This document shows, piece by piece, positions 1 through 10,169 of a stretch of DNA of 43,553 nt (position 1 is the first letter of the stretch; every line of letters begins with the position of its first letter). The notes beneath the pieces were generated by a model. It was not told the origin of the DNA, searched no databases, and saw nothing but the letters and a program-made list of their open reading frames with translations. Made by a program: the position numbers and the translations under genes. Source of the DNA: Microbacteriaceae bacterium (lineage in GTDB: Bacteria > Actinomycetota > Actinomycetes > Actinomycetales > Microbacteriaceae); the NCBI GenBank assembly GCA_947447395.1, contig CANFJH010000006.1, positions 1-43,553 of the forward strand, written 5' to 3'.

Positions 1-1271
1 AAGACAAACTTGGTGGCACCTGCCTTCACCGCGGTTGCATTCCAACAAAAGCACTCCTTCACTCTGCTGAAGTTGCAGATGTAACTAAGGAAGCCGGTCA
101 ATTTGGTGTTGTTGCGCAATTTGGTTCAATCGACATGAACCAGGTCAACAAATACCGCGATGGAATTGTAGACAGACTTTTCAAGGGTCTTACTGGCCTG
201 GTTACCAGCAAAAACATCACTGTTGTGGCAGGCGAAGGCCGTCTAGTTGGCCCACGAACTGTAAACGTAAACGGCGATAACTACACCGGAACCGACGTTA
301 TTTTGGCGACCGGCTCATACAGCCGATCACTTCCAGGTCTGGAAATCGGTGGTCGAGTAATTACTTCTGAACAGGCCCTACAGCTGAACTTTGTTCCAAA
401 CAAGGTAATCGTCCTTGGTGGAGGTGTGATTGGTGTCGAGTTCGCTTCAATCTGGAAGTCATTCGGAGCCGAAGTAACTATTGTTGAGGGCTTGCCTCAT
501 CTGGTTCCTAACGAAGATGAATCTGTCAGCAAGGCATTGGAGCGTGCATTCCGCAAGCGTGGCATCGACTTTAAGTTGGGCGTTCGGTTCTCAGGTGTTG
601 AACAACACGAAAATGGTGTGGTGGTTTCGCTCGAAGACGGAACCCGCCTAGAAGCAGAGCTTATGCTCGTTGCCGTTGGCCGCGGACCAAACACCTCCGG
701 TCTCGGTTATGAAGAGCAAGGGCTAAACATGGACCGCGGCTTCGTTTTGACCAACGAGCGACTTCAAACGAATCTTCCAAATGTTTACGCGGCTGGTGAC
801 ATCGTTCCCGGCCTTCAGTTGGCTCACCGTGGATTTGCTCAGGGAATCTTTATCGCCGAGCAAATTGCCGGCCTGAACCCTGCCGTTATCGATGAAACCG
901 GTATCCCTAAGGTCACCTATTGCGAGCCTGAAGTTGCCAGCGTGGGCCTAACCGAAGCGAAAGCCAAAGAGGTTTACGGCGATGCGAATGTTTCTACCTA
1001 CGAATACAACCTTGGCGGAAACGGCAAGAGCCAGATCCTTGGCACCGCTGGTTTCATCAAGCTTGTTCGCAAGAACAACGGGCCAGTAATCGGCGTTCAC
1101 ATGATTGGCTCACGCGTTGGAGAGCAAATTGGCGAAGGTCAGTTGATCGTGAACTGGGAGGCATACCCAGAAGAGGTTGCCAGCCTTATTCACGCCCACC
1201 CAACCATGAACGAAGCCATCGGTGAAGCGCACCTAGCCCTCGCCGGCAAGCCTCTTCACGCCCACGCATAA
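1..1271 (+). CDS. lpdA: Dihydrolipoyl dehydrogenase (E3), 5'-truncated by window edge
   Basis: Reading frame open from base 3 ([23 protein letters not shown] redox-active CxxxxC motif), continuous with the ORF at 135; NAD-binding [14 protein letters not shown]-terminal [13 protein letters not shown] dimer motif. Confidence 0.95.
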   Translation, partial: DKLGGTCLHRGCIPTKALLHSAEVADVTKEAGQFGVVAQFGSIDMNQVNKYRDGIVDRLFKGLTGLVTSKNITVVAGEGRLVGPRTVNVNGDNYTGTDVILATGSYSRSLPGLEIGGRVITSEQALQLNFVPNKVIVLGGGVIGVEFASIWKSFGAEVTIVEGLPHLVPNEDESVSKALERAFRKRGIDFKLGVRFSGVEQHENGVVVSLEDGTRLEAELMLVAVGRGPNTSGLGYEEQGLNMDRGFVLTNERLQTNLPNVYAAGDIVPGLQLAHRGFAQGIFIAEQIAGLNPAVIDETGIPKVTYCEPEVASVGLTEAKAKEVYGDANVSTYEYNLGGNGKSQILGTAGFIKLVRKNNGPVIGVHMIGSRVGEQIGEGQLIVNWEAYPEEVASLIHAHPTMNEAIGEAHLALAGKPLHAHA

Positions 1272-1303
1272 AGTTTAGAAATCTCAATCAAGGAGTAAAA
1301 GTA

Positions 1304-2638
1304 ATGAGCGACAACGTAGTACTACCAGCGCTTGGTGAAAGCGTTACCGAAGGAACCGTTACCCGTTGGCTAAAGAAAGTCGGCGACACCGTTGCCGTTG
1401 ATGAGCCACTGGTTGAAATTTCGACCGACAAGGTTGATACCGAAATTCCTTCTCCGGTTGCTGGCGTAATCGAGCAGATTTTGGTTCAAGAAGACGAAAC
1501 CGCTCAGGTCGGAGCAGTTCTGGCTGTTGTTGGAACAGGTGCTGGCTCGGTAGCCCCTGCACCTGTGGCAGCGGCACCGGTCGCCGCTCCTGCTCCTGTC
1601 GTTGCACCAGCTCCTGTAGCCGCACCAGTTGTTGCGCCGGCTCCTGTAGCCGCACCAGTTGTTGCGCCGGCTCCTGTAGTTGCTCCAGTGGCAATGCCAA
1701 TTGCAGCACCTGTCGCTCCAGCGGCGGCACACTCCAGCGATGCAGGTTATGTGACGCCGTTGGTTCGCAAACTCGCCTCTGAAAATGGTATTGACCTCAA
1801 TGGTGTTGCCGGTACCGGAGTTGGCGGCAGAATCCGCAAGGACGATGTGCTTGCAGCTGCAACCGGTTCAATTCCGACCATTGCAGCACCTGTGGCAGCT
1901 CCAGCAGTTCAGGTTTCGGCACTTCGCGGCCAGACCGAACCTATGTCACGACTTCGTAAGGTTCTTGCGGAACGCGCCGTTGCTTCTATGCAGCAATCGG
2001 CTCAGCTAACCACCGTGGTTGAGGTTGACGTGACTCGCATTGCACAGCTACGCACGCGTGTACAGGGCGATTTCACTGCCCGCGCTGGAGTGAAGCTGAA
2101 CTTCATGCCATTCTTTGCCTTGGCTGCTGCCGAAGCACTTCGCGCACATCCTAAGTTGAACGCATCGATTGATGGTGAAAACATTGTTTATCACCAAACC
2201 GAAAACATCAGCTTCGCTGTTGACAGCGAACGCGGGCTGCTAACTCCAGTACTTCGCGATGCAGGCAACTTGAACATTGCTCAGATTGCTCAGCAGATTG
2301 CGGATCTTGCTGCAAGAACCCGAAGCAACCAGCTAAAGCCTGACGAACTAGGCGGCGGTACTTTCACATTGACCAACACTGGTTCGCGTGGTGCGCTATT
2401 CGACACCCCTGTTGTATTCCTTCCTCAGGTTGCAATTCTTGGAACTGGAATTGTAAGTAAGCGTGCCGTGGTAGTTACCGACGAAAACGGCAATGACTCG
2501 ATTGCCATTCGAAGCATGGTTTACCTGGCTCTTTCCTATGACCACCGCTTGGTTGACGGCGCAGATGCCAGTCGCTTCCTTGTTGACATCAAGGCTCGCC
2601 TAGAAGGCGCCGCATTTGAGGCAAATCTAGGTATCTAA
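1304..2638 (+). CDS. sucB: 2-oxoacid dehydrogenase E2 component (dihydrolipoamide acyltransferase, SucB-like)
   Basis: One lipoyl domain ([14 protein letters not shown]), Ala/Pro/Val linker, peripheral subunit-binding domain ([33 protein letters not shown]), catalytic [12 protein letters not shown] aaggag upstream. Confidence 0.92.
   Translation: MSDNVVLPALGESVTEGTVTRWLKKVGDTVAVDEPLVEISTDKVDTEIPSPVAGVIEQILVQEDETAQVGAVLAVVGTGAGSVAPAPVAAAPVAAPAPVVAPAPVAAPVVAPAPVAAPVVAPAPVVAPVAMPIAAPVAPAAAHSSDAGYVTPLVRKLASENGIDLNGVAGTGVGGRIRKDDVLAAATGSIPTIAAPVAAPAVQVSALRGQTEPMSRLRKVLAERAVASMQQSAQLTTVVEVDVTRIAQLRTRVQGDFTARAGVKLNFMPFFALAAAEALRAHPKLNASIDGENIVYHQTENISFAVDSERGLLTPVLRDAGNLNIAQIAQQIADLAARTRSNQLKPDELGGGTFTLTNTGSRGALFDTPVVFLPQVAILGTGIVSKRAVVVTDENGNDSIAIRSMVYLALSYDHRLVDGADASRFLVDIKARLEGAAFEANLGI
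1611..1680 (+). repeat. Perfect 30-bp tandem repeat (about 2.3 copies) within the E2 linker
   Basis: ctcctgtagccgcaccagttgttgcgccgg at 1611-1640 repeated exactly at 1641-1670, partial third copy 1671-1680; encodes [10 protein letters not shown]. Confidence 0.9.
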
Positions 2639-3193
2639 ACGAATCAAATTCAGTACACGCTTGGGTTCTTTGGATCCAAGCGTGTATCTGTATCTAGAGC
2701 CTTTACATTGAACAGTGCCGGCAGTAATACCGCCAAGCAAGCTAATTTCTAACGGTTGGATAGCGCTAGAAGTTGATTTACCTTGCAGCCATTGAATTAT
2801 GTTTGACTCGGCACATTGATCGGTGGTCGGACCTTCAGGCTTTGCCGGTGGGGTTTTTGACGTGGCAGGAACCAATGGAATCGATGCCAAGACGCCCAAA
2901 ATTAGCACCAAAGGAATGACCACCCAGACCTTGCTGACCCGATTTTGCCGAGCATGCCCTCCCAAGATTGCTCGCAACTGACTTTCGGAGGCTGAGACGG
3001 AAATAGTAGTAGCCCGCTTCTTTACGTCTACATTCGCCTTAAATCCCGCAATCTCGAATCTCTTCAGTAAGTGAGGCCATGCGGTGCTGGTTTGAGGAAC
3101 TCGAAAACTGAATCCTTCGTGGCTTTCAATCCACTTGGTGCGACCAATTCGGACGGCTTGTTGTTTATTTCTTCCCTTGATGTGAGATCCCAT
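2627..3193 (-). CDS. Hypothetical protein with one central transmembrane segment
   Basis: 188-aa ORF, hydrophobic segment [21 protein letters not shown]; fills the sucB-lipB gap; no recognised family. Confidence 0.6.
   Translation of the reverse strand: MGSHIKGRNKQQAVRIGRTKWIESHEGFSFRVPQTSTAWPHLLKRFEIAGFKANVDVKKRATTISVSASESQLRAILGGHARQNRVSKVWVVIPLVLILGVLASIPLVPATSKTPPAKPEGPTTDQCAESNIIQWLQGKSTSSAIQPLEISLLGGITAGTVQCKGSRYRYTLGSKEPKRVLNLIRLDT
2654..2686. other. 11-bp perfect hairpin lacking U-tract at the convergent sucB/hypothetical junction
   Basis: TACACGCTTGG gttctttggat CCAAGCGTGTA. Confidence 0.8.
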
Positions 3194-3275
3194 GAACCGA
3201 TGGTTTCAAATAAGAGTTCGGAAATAGCCAGGTTCGAGAAACTGTTAGTAATTGCAACTGAAATAGAATTGAAAA

Positions 3276-3911
3276 ATGCCTGAATTCGTTGAACTGGGAC
3301 TCTCCCCCAACTTTGTTGGCTACGACGAAGCCTGGGACATTCAGCGTGAAATTCATTCCGAGGTAGCTTCTGGTAAAAGGCCAAATACGGTTTTACTTTT
3401 GGAACACTTCCCTGTTTACACGGCCGGCAAACGCACCGAAGGTGTTGAATACCCTCAGGATGGCACTCCGGTAATTGAAACCGATCGCGGTGGAAAAATC
3501 ACTTGGCACGGCCCCGGTCAACTTGTCGGTTACCCAATAATGCAGCTCCCTAGACCGATTGATGTGGTCGGTTATGTGCGATGGCTTGAGCAAGTGCTAA
3601 TTGATTCCATTTCCGAACTTGGCCTCAAAACCGAGCGAGTCGAAGGACGTTCAGGCGTTTGGGCCCCTGTGGGCGAAACACATGTCAAGGTTGCCGCAAT
3701 CGGCATAAGAGTTTCTGAACACACCACGATGCACGGGTTCGCGCTCAACTGCAACAACTCGTTGCAACCGTACGAAAACATAATCGCCTGCGGTATTGCA
3801 GACGCAAAAACGAGTACCCTGTCAGAATTGCTTGGTCGGGAGATAACCCCATCCGAGGCGGCAGAAATTATCAAACGACACCTCGGAGAAATAGGTAAGG
3901 TCCAGTTGTGA
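3276..3911 (+). CDS. lipB: Octanoyltransferase LipB
   Basis: [40 protein letters not shown] motifs; adjacent to lipA. Confidence 0.95.
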   Translation: MPEFVELGLSPNFVGYDEAWDIQREIHSEVASGKRPNTVLLLEHFPVYTAGKRTEGVEYPQDGTPVIETDRGGKITWHGPGQLVGYPIMQLPRPIDVVGYVRWLEQVLIDSISELGLKTERVEGRSGVWAPVGETHVKVAAIGIRVSEHTTMHGFALNCNNSLQPYENIIACGIADAKTSTLSELLGREITPSEAAEIIKRHLGEIGKVQL

Positions 3912-4906
3912 GTGAACAGAATCCAGAACGCAAACTGTTGCGCATCGAAGCGAGAAACTCTTCGGTACCTATCGAGAAAAAACCCGATTGGATCAAAACA
4001 GTAGCGCGTATGGGTCCTGAGTATCAAGCGCTTCAGACCTTGGTAAAGGGTGAAGGGCTACACACCGTGTGCCAGGAGGCTGGCTGCCCAAATATTTTTG
4101 AATGCTGGGAGGATCGGGAAGCAACATTCCTAATCGGTGGTTCTCAGTGCACCCGACGTTGTGATTTTTGCCAAATTGACACTGGAAAACCCGATGACTT
4201 TGACGCTGATGAGCCTAGGCGCGTTGGAGAGTCCGTAGCCACCATGAAGTTGCGTTACGCAACTGTCACCGGCGTTGCGAGAGACGATTTAGACGACGAA
4301 GGCGCCTGGCTGTATGCAGAAACCATTCGACAAATACACCAGCAGTCGCCAGGTACCGGAGTTGAAATTCTTGTCCCCGACTTTTCAGGGAAACCTGAGT
4401 TACTCCAACAGGTATTTGATGCCGCTCCACAGGTATTTGCACACAATTTAGAAACCGTACCTAGAATTTTCAAAGAAATTAGACCTGCATTTAGATACGA
4501 GCGTTCGCTCGATGTCATTACGCAGGCTCGAAATGCTGGCATGGTGACCAAATCGAATTTGATTCTTGGCATGGGTGAGACTCGTGAAGAAATTTCACAA
4601 GCACTCATAGACCTGTACGAAGCAGGAACTGACATCATCACAATTACTCAGTATTTGCGACCATCGGTAAGACACCATCCAGTCACTAGATGGGTCAAAC
4701 CAGAGGAATTTGTTGAGCTAAAGAATGAAGCCGAAGCCATCGGCTATTTGGGAGTCCTGAGTGGGCCGCTAGTTAGAAGTTCATACCGGGCTGGCCGACT
4801 TTGGGCCGGGTCAATGGCAAAGAAGGGTTTTGAAATTCCTGAAAACCTGCGACACCTAGCCGAGGAAGCGTTGAAACAAGGCTTTATGCAAGCAGTCGGC
4901 GACTAA
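3908..4906 (+). CDS. lipA: Lipoyl synthase LipA (radical SAM)
   Basis: [13 protein letters not shown] and [10 protein letters not shown] cysteine motifs. Confidence 0.97.
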   Translation: MSEQNPERKLLRIEARNSSVPIEKKPDWIKTVARMGPEYQALQTLVKGEGLHTVCQEAGCPNIFECWEDREATFLIGGSQCTRRCDFCQIDTGKPDDFDADEPRRVGESVATMKLRYATVTGVARDDLDDEGAWLYAETIRQIHQQSPGTGVEILVPDFSGKPELLQQVFDAAPQVFAHNLETVPRIFKEIRPAFRYERSLDVITQARNAGMVTKSNLILGMGETREEISQALIDLYEAGTDIITITQYLRPSVRHHPVTRWVKPEEFVELKNEAEAIGYLGVLSGPLVRSSYRAGRLWAGSMAKKGFEIPENLRHLAEEALKQGFMQAVGD

Positions 4907-4918
4907 ACTTTTTCTACT

Positions 4919-5608
4919 ATGGCTAAATCAAACGCAGAACCAAGTCAACTTTCCCAAATCATTTTGGTGCTAAAGCGCACCATCGAACTTGATCGCAATA
5001 ACCTTTGGATCATCCTTGGTTCGGTGTTAGCAGTTCTCGGCACTGGAACTGGTTTCACCATTGCGCTTTTCAACGCCGGAAACTGGATTACCGGAATCTT
5101 GATGATTGTGCTGACTCTGATTTCGATGTTTATCGTCTTTAGCCTGGTCCTTTCTCGCAGAGCAGAAAAAGCTGCCTACGGATCTTGGGAAGGGCAACTT
5201 GGCGCAGTTGGTGCCGTGCTACAAACCATTCTTCGACGCAACTGGCGCGGGAGCGAGCAACCGATTGCTGTTAACCCACGAAGCAAAGATGCTGTTTATC
5301 GCATCGTTGGTCCAGCAGGTATCGTCCTTGTTGGTGAAGGTCACCAGACTGGCTCTCAGGTCCTAGTGGACGCTGAGCGTAAGAAGCTTGGAAAAATTGC
5401 ACCTGGAGTTCCAGTGCACACACTTTATGTAACCGAATCGAACCACGCTTTGAAACTCGGTGAACTTCGTAAGGCCGTAAACAAACTTCCAAAAGGCCTA
5501 AAGCGTACTGAAATTCGCGTGGTTGCAGCACGTCTCGCTGCGCTTGGAATAAACCTTCCAATTCCAAAGGGAATCGACCCAAGACGCGCTCGTCCGGTTC
5601 GCAAATAG
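4919..5608 (+). CDS. DUF4191-like membrane protein
   Basis: Two TM segments near N-terminus, conserved position downstream of lipA in actinobacteria. Confidence 0.75.
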   Translation: MAKSNAEPSQLSQIILVLKRTIELDRNNLWIILGSVLAVLGTGTGFTIALFNAGNWITGILMIVLTLISMFIVFSLVLSRRAEKAAYGSWEGQLGAVGAVLQTILRRNWRGSEQPIAVNPRSKDAVYRIVGPAGIVLVGEGHQTGSQVLVDAERKKLGKIAPGVPVHTLYVTESNHALKLGELRKAVNKLPKGLKRTEIRVVAARLAALGINLPIPKGIDPRRARPVRK

Positions 5609-5642
5609 GATCGTTCAACTTTTTACAATGCCGAAACATTAA

Positions 5643-5671
5643 TTGGCAGTTGATTCACCTTTGGCTAGATA
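5643..5671 (+). promoter_or_regulatory. Candidate sigma70 promoter of glnA
   Basis: TTGGCA (5643-5648), 17-bp spacer, TAGATA (5666-5671). Confidence 0.55.
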
Positions 5672-5736
5672 AACTTTCCTTGTAGGCCTAATGGTGTGCC
5701 TCGAATCCGCACAAACTTTTTGAAGGGATTAACCCA

Positions 5737-7179
5737 ATGTTCAAGTCCGCAGCCGAGGTCATCAAGTTCATCAAGGACGAAGACGTCAAGTTCCTTGATG
5801 TTCGTTTCACCGACCTACCTGGTGTCCAGCAGCACTTCAACCTTCCAGCAAGCATGATTGACGAAAACTTCTTCGTTGAAGGCCAGCTATTCGATGGTTC
5901 GTCGATCCGTGGTTTTGCATCAATCCACGAGTCAGACATGCAGCTTATTCCTGACGTTACAACCGCATACCTTGACGCCTTCCGCGTTGAGAAGACCCTG
6001 GTTGTAATCTTCGACATCTACAACCCACGCAACGGTGAAGTTTACGGTCGCGACCCACGTATGACCGCGAAGAAGGCTGAGGCTTACCTAGCTTCGACCG
6101 GCATCGCCGACACCGCATTTTTTGCTCCAGAAGCCGAATTCTTCATCTTCGATGATGTTCGTTACCACTACAGCCAAAACAGCTCGGGTCACTTCATTGA
6201 CTCGGACGAGGCTGCCTGGAACTCGAACCGCGTTGAGATCGACCCACAGACCGGCCGCGGAAACAACCTCGCCAACAAGACTCCTTACAAGGGTGGATAC
6301 TTCCCAGTTTCACCGGTTGACAAGCACGTTGACATGCGCGACCAAATCGTTCTAGAGCTTGCCGCTGCCGGCCTTTCGGTCGAGCGTAGCCACCACGAGG
6401 TTGGTACCGCAGGTCAGGGTGAAATCAACTACCGTTTCGACACCTTGGTTCACGCAGCAGATGACATCTTGAAGTTCAAGTACATCGTAAAGAACGTTGC
6501 AGACCAGTTCGGTAAAGTCGCAACCTTCATGCCTAAGCCACTATTTGGTGACAACGGTTCAGGTATGCACGTTCACTCTTCGCTATGGAAAGATGGCAAG
6601 CCATTGTTCTACGACGAGAACGGTTACGGCGGCCTTTCAGACATCGCTCGCTGGTACATCGGCGGTATCCTCAAGCACGCACCTTCGCTACTTGCATGGA
6701 CTAACCCAACCGTAAACAGTTACCACCGTCTAGTTCCTGGTTACGAAGCTCCTGTAAACCTTGTTTACTCGGCTGGTAACCGTTCGGCTGCTATCCGTAT
6801 CCCGATGACTGGAACCAACCCGAAGGCAAAGCGCATCGAGTTCCGCGCTCCAGACGCTTCGGCTAACCCATACTTCGCTTTCGCAGCGATGCTGATGGCT
6901 GGTCTAGACGGTATCAAGAACCGAATCGAGCCAATGGCTCCGGTTGACAAGGACCTATACGAGCTACCTCCTGAGGAAGCCAAGAACATTCCTCAGGTTC
7001 CTGGCGACCTAGAGTCAGTTCTTCAGGCTCTAGAGGCTGACCACGAGTACCTACTCCAGGGAGACGTGTTCACCAAGGACCTAATCGAAAACTGGATCGA
7101 CTACAAGCGCGTGCACGAAATCAAGCCTTTGGCCCTTCGTCCGCACCCTTACGAGTTCGAGCTTTACTTCGGTTGCTAA
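5737..7179 (+). CDS. glnA: Type I glutamine synthetase (adenylylatable, GSI-beta-like)
   Basis: GSI motifs; [18 protein letters not shown] adenylylation-site context retained. Confidence 0.96.
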   Translation: MFKSAAEVIKFIKDEDVKFLDVRFTDLPGVQQHFNLPASMIDENFFVEGQLFDGSSIRGFASIHESDMQLIPDVTTAYLDAFRVEKTLVVIFDIYNPRNGEVYGRDPRMTAKKAEAYLASTGIADTAFFAPEAEFFIFDDVRYHYSQNSSGHFIDSDEAAWNSNRVEIDPQTGRGNNLANKTPYKGGYFPVSPVDKHVDMRDQIVLELAAAGLSVERSHHEVGTAGQGEINYRFDTLVHAADDILKFKYIVKNVADQFGKVATFMPKPLFGDNGSGMHVHSSLWKDGKPLFYDENGYGGLSDIARWYIGGILKHAPSLLAWTNPTVNSYHRLVPGYEAPVNLVYSAGNRSAAIRIPMTGTNPKAKRIEFRAPDASANPYFAFAAMLMAGLDGIKNRIEPMAPVDKDLYELPPEEAKNIPQVPGDLESVLQALEADHEYLLQGDVFTKDLIENWIDYKRVHEIKPLALRPHPYEFELYFGC

Positions 7180-7189
7180 TTAGCTAAGT

Positions 7190-7226
7190 GAAAAGCCCTC
7201 GGGAGAAATCTTGAGGGCTTTTTCTT
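7190..7226. terminator. Bidirectional intrinsic terminator between convergent glnA and glnE
   Basis: AAAAGCCCTC gggagaaatctt GAGGGCTTTTTCTT inverted repeat with A/T tracts on both sides. Confidence 0.88.
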
Positions 7227-10164
7227 ATACGTCGTAGAACAGTCGCTCAAAGACCATTCGCGATCGCCTGGTGAACGCCAAATAATCTTGCTCTAATTGG
7301 GAGGCTGAACGTCTTGGGTATTCCAGAATTCTGGCCATACCTTCGAGTTGCCTTCGATCGGTTGTGAGAACATCGCTACGGCGCGATCCCCATAGCACCA
7401 CTGCCGAGCGAATTCTGGAGGATAATTTCCAGGCCTCTTCTAAGACCGCCGCATCGTGGCGCTCGATGAGCCCCTCGGCAACACAGGCTTCTAGCGCTGA
7501 AAGGGTCTTGGGTGTTCGAATTGCGGGATGCTTCGCACCATTCATTAGTTGAAGTAACTGAACGAGCCACTCGACATCACTGAGCGAGCCTCGTCCTAGT
7601 TTTAAGTGGCGCTTTGGGTCGGCCCCTTGCGGAAGTCGTTCGGTTTCTACACGCGCCTTTATTCTACGAATTTCAATTACCGCTGCCGGAGAAACCTCGG
7701 AAGGGTAACGATATTGATCAATCAGCTCTGTAAACAGTTCTACAAGTTCTTCGCTGCCGGCAATCACTCGAGCGCGCAGAAGCGCCTGCGCCTCCCAGGT
7801 ATTGGCCCATTTGGCGTAGTACGCCGCATAAGACTCCAACGATCTAGCAATTGGGCCGTTTTTACCTTCTGGCCTTAGGTCGATGTCAAATTCAAACTCT
7901 AGGACGGGATCCGCAGCAAGTCGGCGAAGTTCCGAAATCTGGCGCTCTGCAGTCTTCTGTGCATCAACCGACTCAAGCGGGCGGTAAACGAACATCAGGT
8001 CGGCATCGGAACCAAATCCGAGTTCAGCCCCACCGAATCTACCCATGGCCACGATTCCGAGATCAATTGTGCCGTCGTCGGTGAGATCTTTTAGCGCTAG
8101 TAGATAACTCTCCGTGATATCACTCAGACCCTGTGCAATCTCATCGATGGTCAGTTCACCTAGAACTGCCCCCATGGCCAAGCGTAAAGTCTCTCGCCTA
8201 CGTATGCCTCGAATGCTTACGGCAGCCTTATCGACTTCGTCGTGCCTTTCGATGATTGAGTTCATTTCCGTGCGCAACTCGCCTAGAGAAAGCGCTTTTA
8301 GGTCGGCGGGATCTTCGAACCAAGCGGCAGCTTCGGGGTGACGTTCAAATAACCCCGTTGCCAACTTACTGGTAGACAGGACTTGCGTCATACGCTCGGC
8401 TGCGCCACTGGAATCGCGAAGCATTCGCAAATACCAAGGCGACTCACCTAAGTCCTCAGATAGGCGCCTGAAGGCCAATAACCCGGCATCCGGGTCGCTT
8501 CCCTTCGCAAACCATTCGAGCAAAACTGGCAGGAGCTGCTTCTGAATTGCCGCACGCCTTGATAGTCCGCGTGTAAGCGCTTCGATGTGGGTAAGTGCCG
8601 ATTTTGGATCGTCGAAACCAATGGCACTCAGGCGATCAAGAATTTGGTCACTCGAAAGTTGAGCTCCATCGCCCAACTTAGCCACTGCGCTCAAAAGCGG
8701 GCGGTAAAAAACCTTTTGGTGAAGTGACCGGACCTCAAGTTTTACTTCGTTCCATCTAGTTAGGAGCTGATCGCTGGTCCACCGTACATTTAGACCTCGA
8801 GCAATTGAACGAACCTGACTCTCCGATTCTGGCATCAGGTGGGTTCGGCGCATTTGAGAAAACTGAATTCGATGTTCAATGGATCGCAAGAACTTGTAGT
8901 CGTTGAAGAAAATCTCAGCGTCGCTTCGACTCATATAGCCTCCGCTGGCGAGGCTTTCAATGGCACTCATGGTGTCGGCCACTCGAACAGAAACATCGGT
9001 GCGGCCATGAACCAACTGCAGCAATTGCACTGTGAACTCTATGTCGCGAAGCCCTCCAGGGCCCAATTTGATTTGGCGATTTACCTCACTTTCGGGAATG
9101 TGCTCCATGACCCGCTCACGCATTTTCTGTGCAGCCTCAACGAAGCCATCACGAGTGGTGGCAGCCCAGACGAGCGGCCGAATACGACTCAAGTAACTTT
9201 CGGCAAGTTCAGCATCTCCAGCCGCGAATCGAGCCTTGAGTAAAGCCTGGAATTCCCAGTTCTGAGCCCACCGCTCATAGTAGGTAATGTGCGAATCGAC
9301 AGTTCGCACCAACGCTCCCGATTTTCCTTCAGGTCTAAGGTTCGGATCAACTTGCCACAGCATTGGTTCAGGCGCGGTACCATCCATGGCGCGCATCATT
9401 CGAGTTGCTAGGCGGGTAGCAATTTCTAGCGCACGCTCTTTTTCAAGTTCTGCGCTGCCACTTTCGGCAACATAGATGACATCGACGTCACTGATGTAGT
9501 TGAGCTCTCGAGCGCCGCACTTGCCCATGGCAATAACGGCAAGTTTGGTGTTATTTACTTCAAATTCTGAATAATTTCCGTGATCCGTGGAGCTAATCAA
9601 CTCCCATCTGGCTATTTGAAGGCCGGCGTCCATCGCCTCCGTTGCCAAATCCGATAGGTGTCTTGCCACAACTGGGAAAGCTTCGACTGCTTGAAATTGA
9701 GTGACGTCAAAAGCAATTAGGCGAAGTAACTCCTGACGATAAACCAAACGAATGGCAACCCATCGTTCATCTACGCTACCGTGGGGTTTCTCAAGTGCCG
9801 CATTGAAAAGCCTTCGCAAATCCTGAAGGGTTGTTAGCTTGGCTTCTTTTGCTTGAAAGACTCCAAGAAACTCTGGCCGCCTACGCAACAAATCCACCAT
9901 TGCGCTAGATGCACCTAAAGTGCGAACTAATCGTGCCGCAGATTCAGGTTTACCGAGAAGTTTCTTTACCTCGGCGCGATTGATTTCGGCCAGGTCTAAA
10001 AGTGCATTAAGCGCTTGATCCGGATTGGCGGATAAACCCAATTCCGCCAAGGCCGAACGGCCAGAATCGCCAACTGCAGCGACCAGTTGGTCCAATTTGG
10101 CAACTGTTCCTTCAAGTTCGACGAAACCATATCTCGCCAGTTCAGAAAGACCCAGCCCAGCCAT
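7225..10164 (-). CDS. glnE: Bifunctional glutamine synthetase adenylyltransferase/deadenylyltransferase GlnE
   Basis: Two nucleotidyltransferase modules (MGKCGARELNYISDVDVIYV; MGRFGGAELGFGSDADLMFVY). ORF track extends to 10233, but ATG at 10164 (MAGLGLSEL) avoids a 64-bp overlap with glnA2. Confidence 0.93.
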   Translation of the reverse strand: MAGLGLSELARYGFVELEGTVAKLDQLVAAVGDSGRSALAELGLSANPDQALNALLDLAEINRAEVKKLLGKPESAARLVRTLGASSAMVDLLRRRPEFLGVFQAKEAKLTTLQDLRRLFNAALEKPHGSVDERWVAIRLVYRQELLRLIAFDVTQFQAVEAFPVVARHLSDLATEAMDAGLQIARWELISSTDHGNYSEFEVNNTKLAVIAMGKCGARELNYISDVDVIYVAESGSAELEKERALEIATRLATRMMRAMDGTAPEPMLWQVDPNLRPEGKSGALVRTVDSHITYYERWAQNWEFQALLKARFAAGDAELAESYLSRIRPLVWAATTRDGFVEAAQKMRERVMEHIPESEVNRQIKLGPGGLRDIEFTVQLLQLVHGRTDVSVRVADTMSAIESLASGGYMSRSDAEIFFNDYKFLRSIEHRIQFSQMRRTHLMPESESQVRSIARGLNVRWTSDQLLTRWNEVKLEVRSLHQKVFYRPLLSAVAKLGDGAQLSSDQILDRLSAIGFDDPKSALTHIEALTRGLSRRAAIQKQLLPVLLEWFAKGSDPDAGLLAFRRLSEDLGESPWYLRMLRDSSGAAERMTQVLSTSKLATGLFERHPEAAAWFEDPADLKALSLGELRTEMNSIIERHDEVDKAAVSIRGIRRRETLRLAMGAVLGELTIDEIAQGLSDITESYLLALKDLTDDGTIDLGIVAMGRFGGAELGFGSDADLMFVYRPLESVDAQKTAERQISELRRLAADPVLEFEFDIDLRPEGKNGPIARSLESYAAYYAKWANTWEAQALLRARVIAGSEELVELFTELIDQYRYPSEVSPAAVIEIRRIKARVETERLPQGADPKRHLKLGRGSLSDVEWLVQLLQLMNGAKHPAIRTPKTLSALEACVAEGLIERHDAAVLEEAWKLSSRIRSAVVLWGSRRSDVLTTDRRQLEGMARILEYPRRSASQLEQDYLAFTRRSRMVFERLFYDV

Positions 10165-10169
10165 CTTTA

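Noticed and set aside
1593-1690. Possible CRISPR or minisatellite locus
   Set aside because: Repeats are contiguous, in frame and encode the known E2 flexible linker; no spacers
1359-1732. Two long overlapping minus-strand ORFs opposite the E2 linker (120-123 aa)
   Set aside because: Low-complexity Gln/Arg-rich products caused by the repetitive Ala/Pro/Val codons on the coding strand; no start context
3064-3384. Minus-strand ORF overlapping the hypothetical gene and lipB, considered as a frameshifted N-terminus
   Set aside because: N-terminal half is antisense to lipB coding sequence; the 2627-3193 frame alone looks protein-like across the shared region
5271-5639. 122-aa minus-strand ORF opposite the DUF4191 gene
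   Set aside because: Antisense shadow of a well-supported CDS; no RBS or family features
9189-9383. Antisense ORFs throughout glnE, aceE, ctaD and ftsZ as candidate nested genes
   Set aside because: Expected from codon-usage periodicity; none has convincing start signals or recognisable domains
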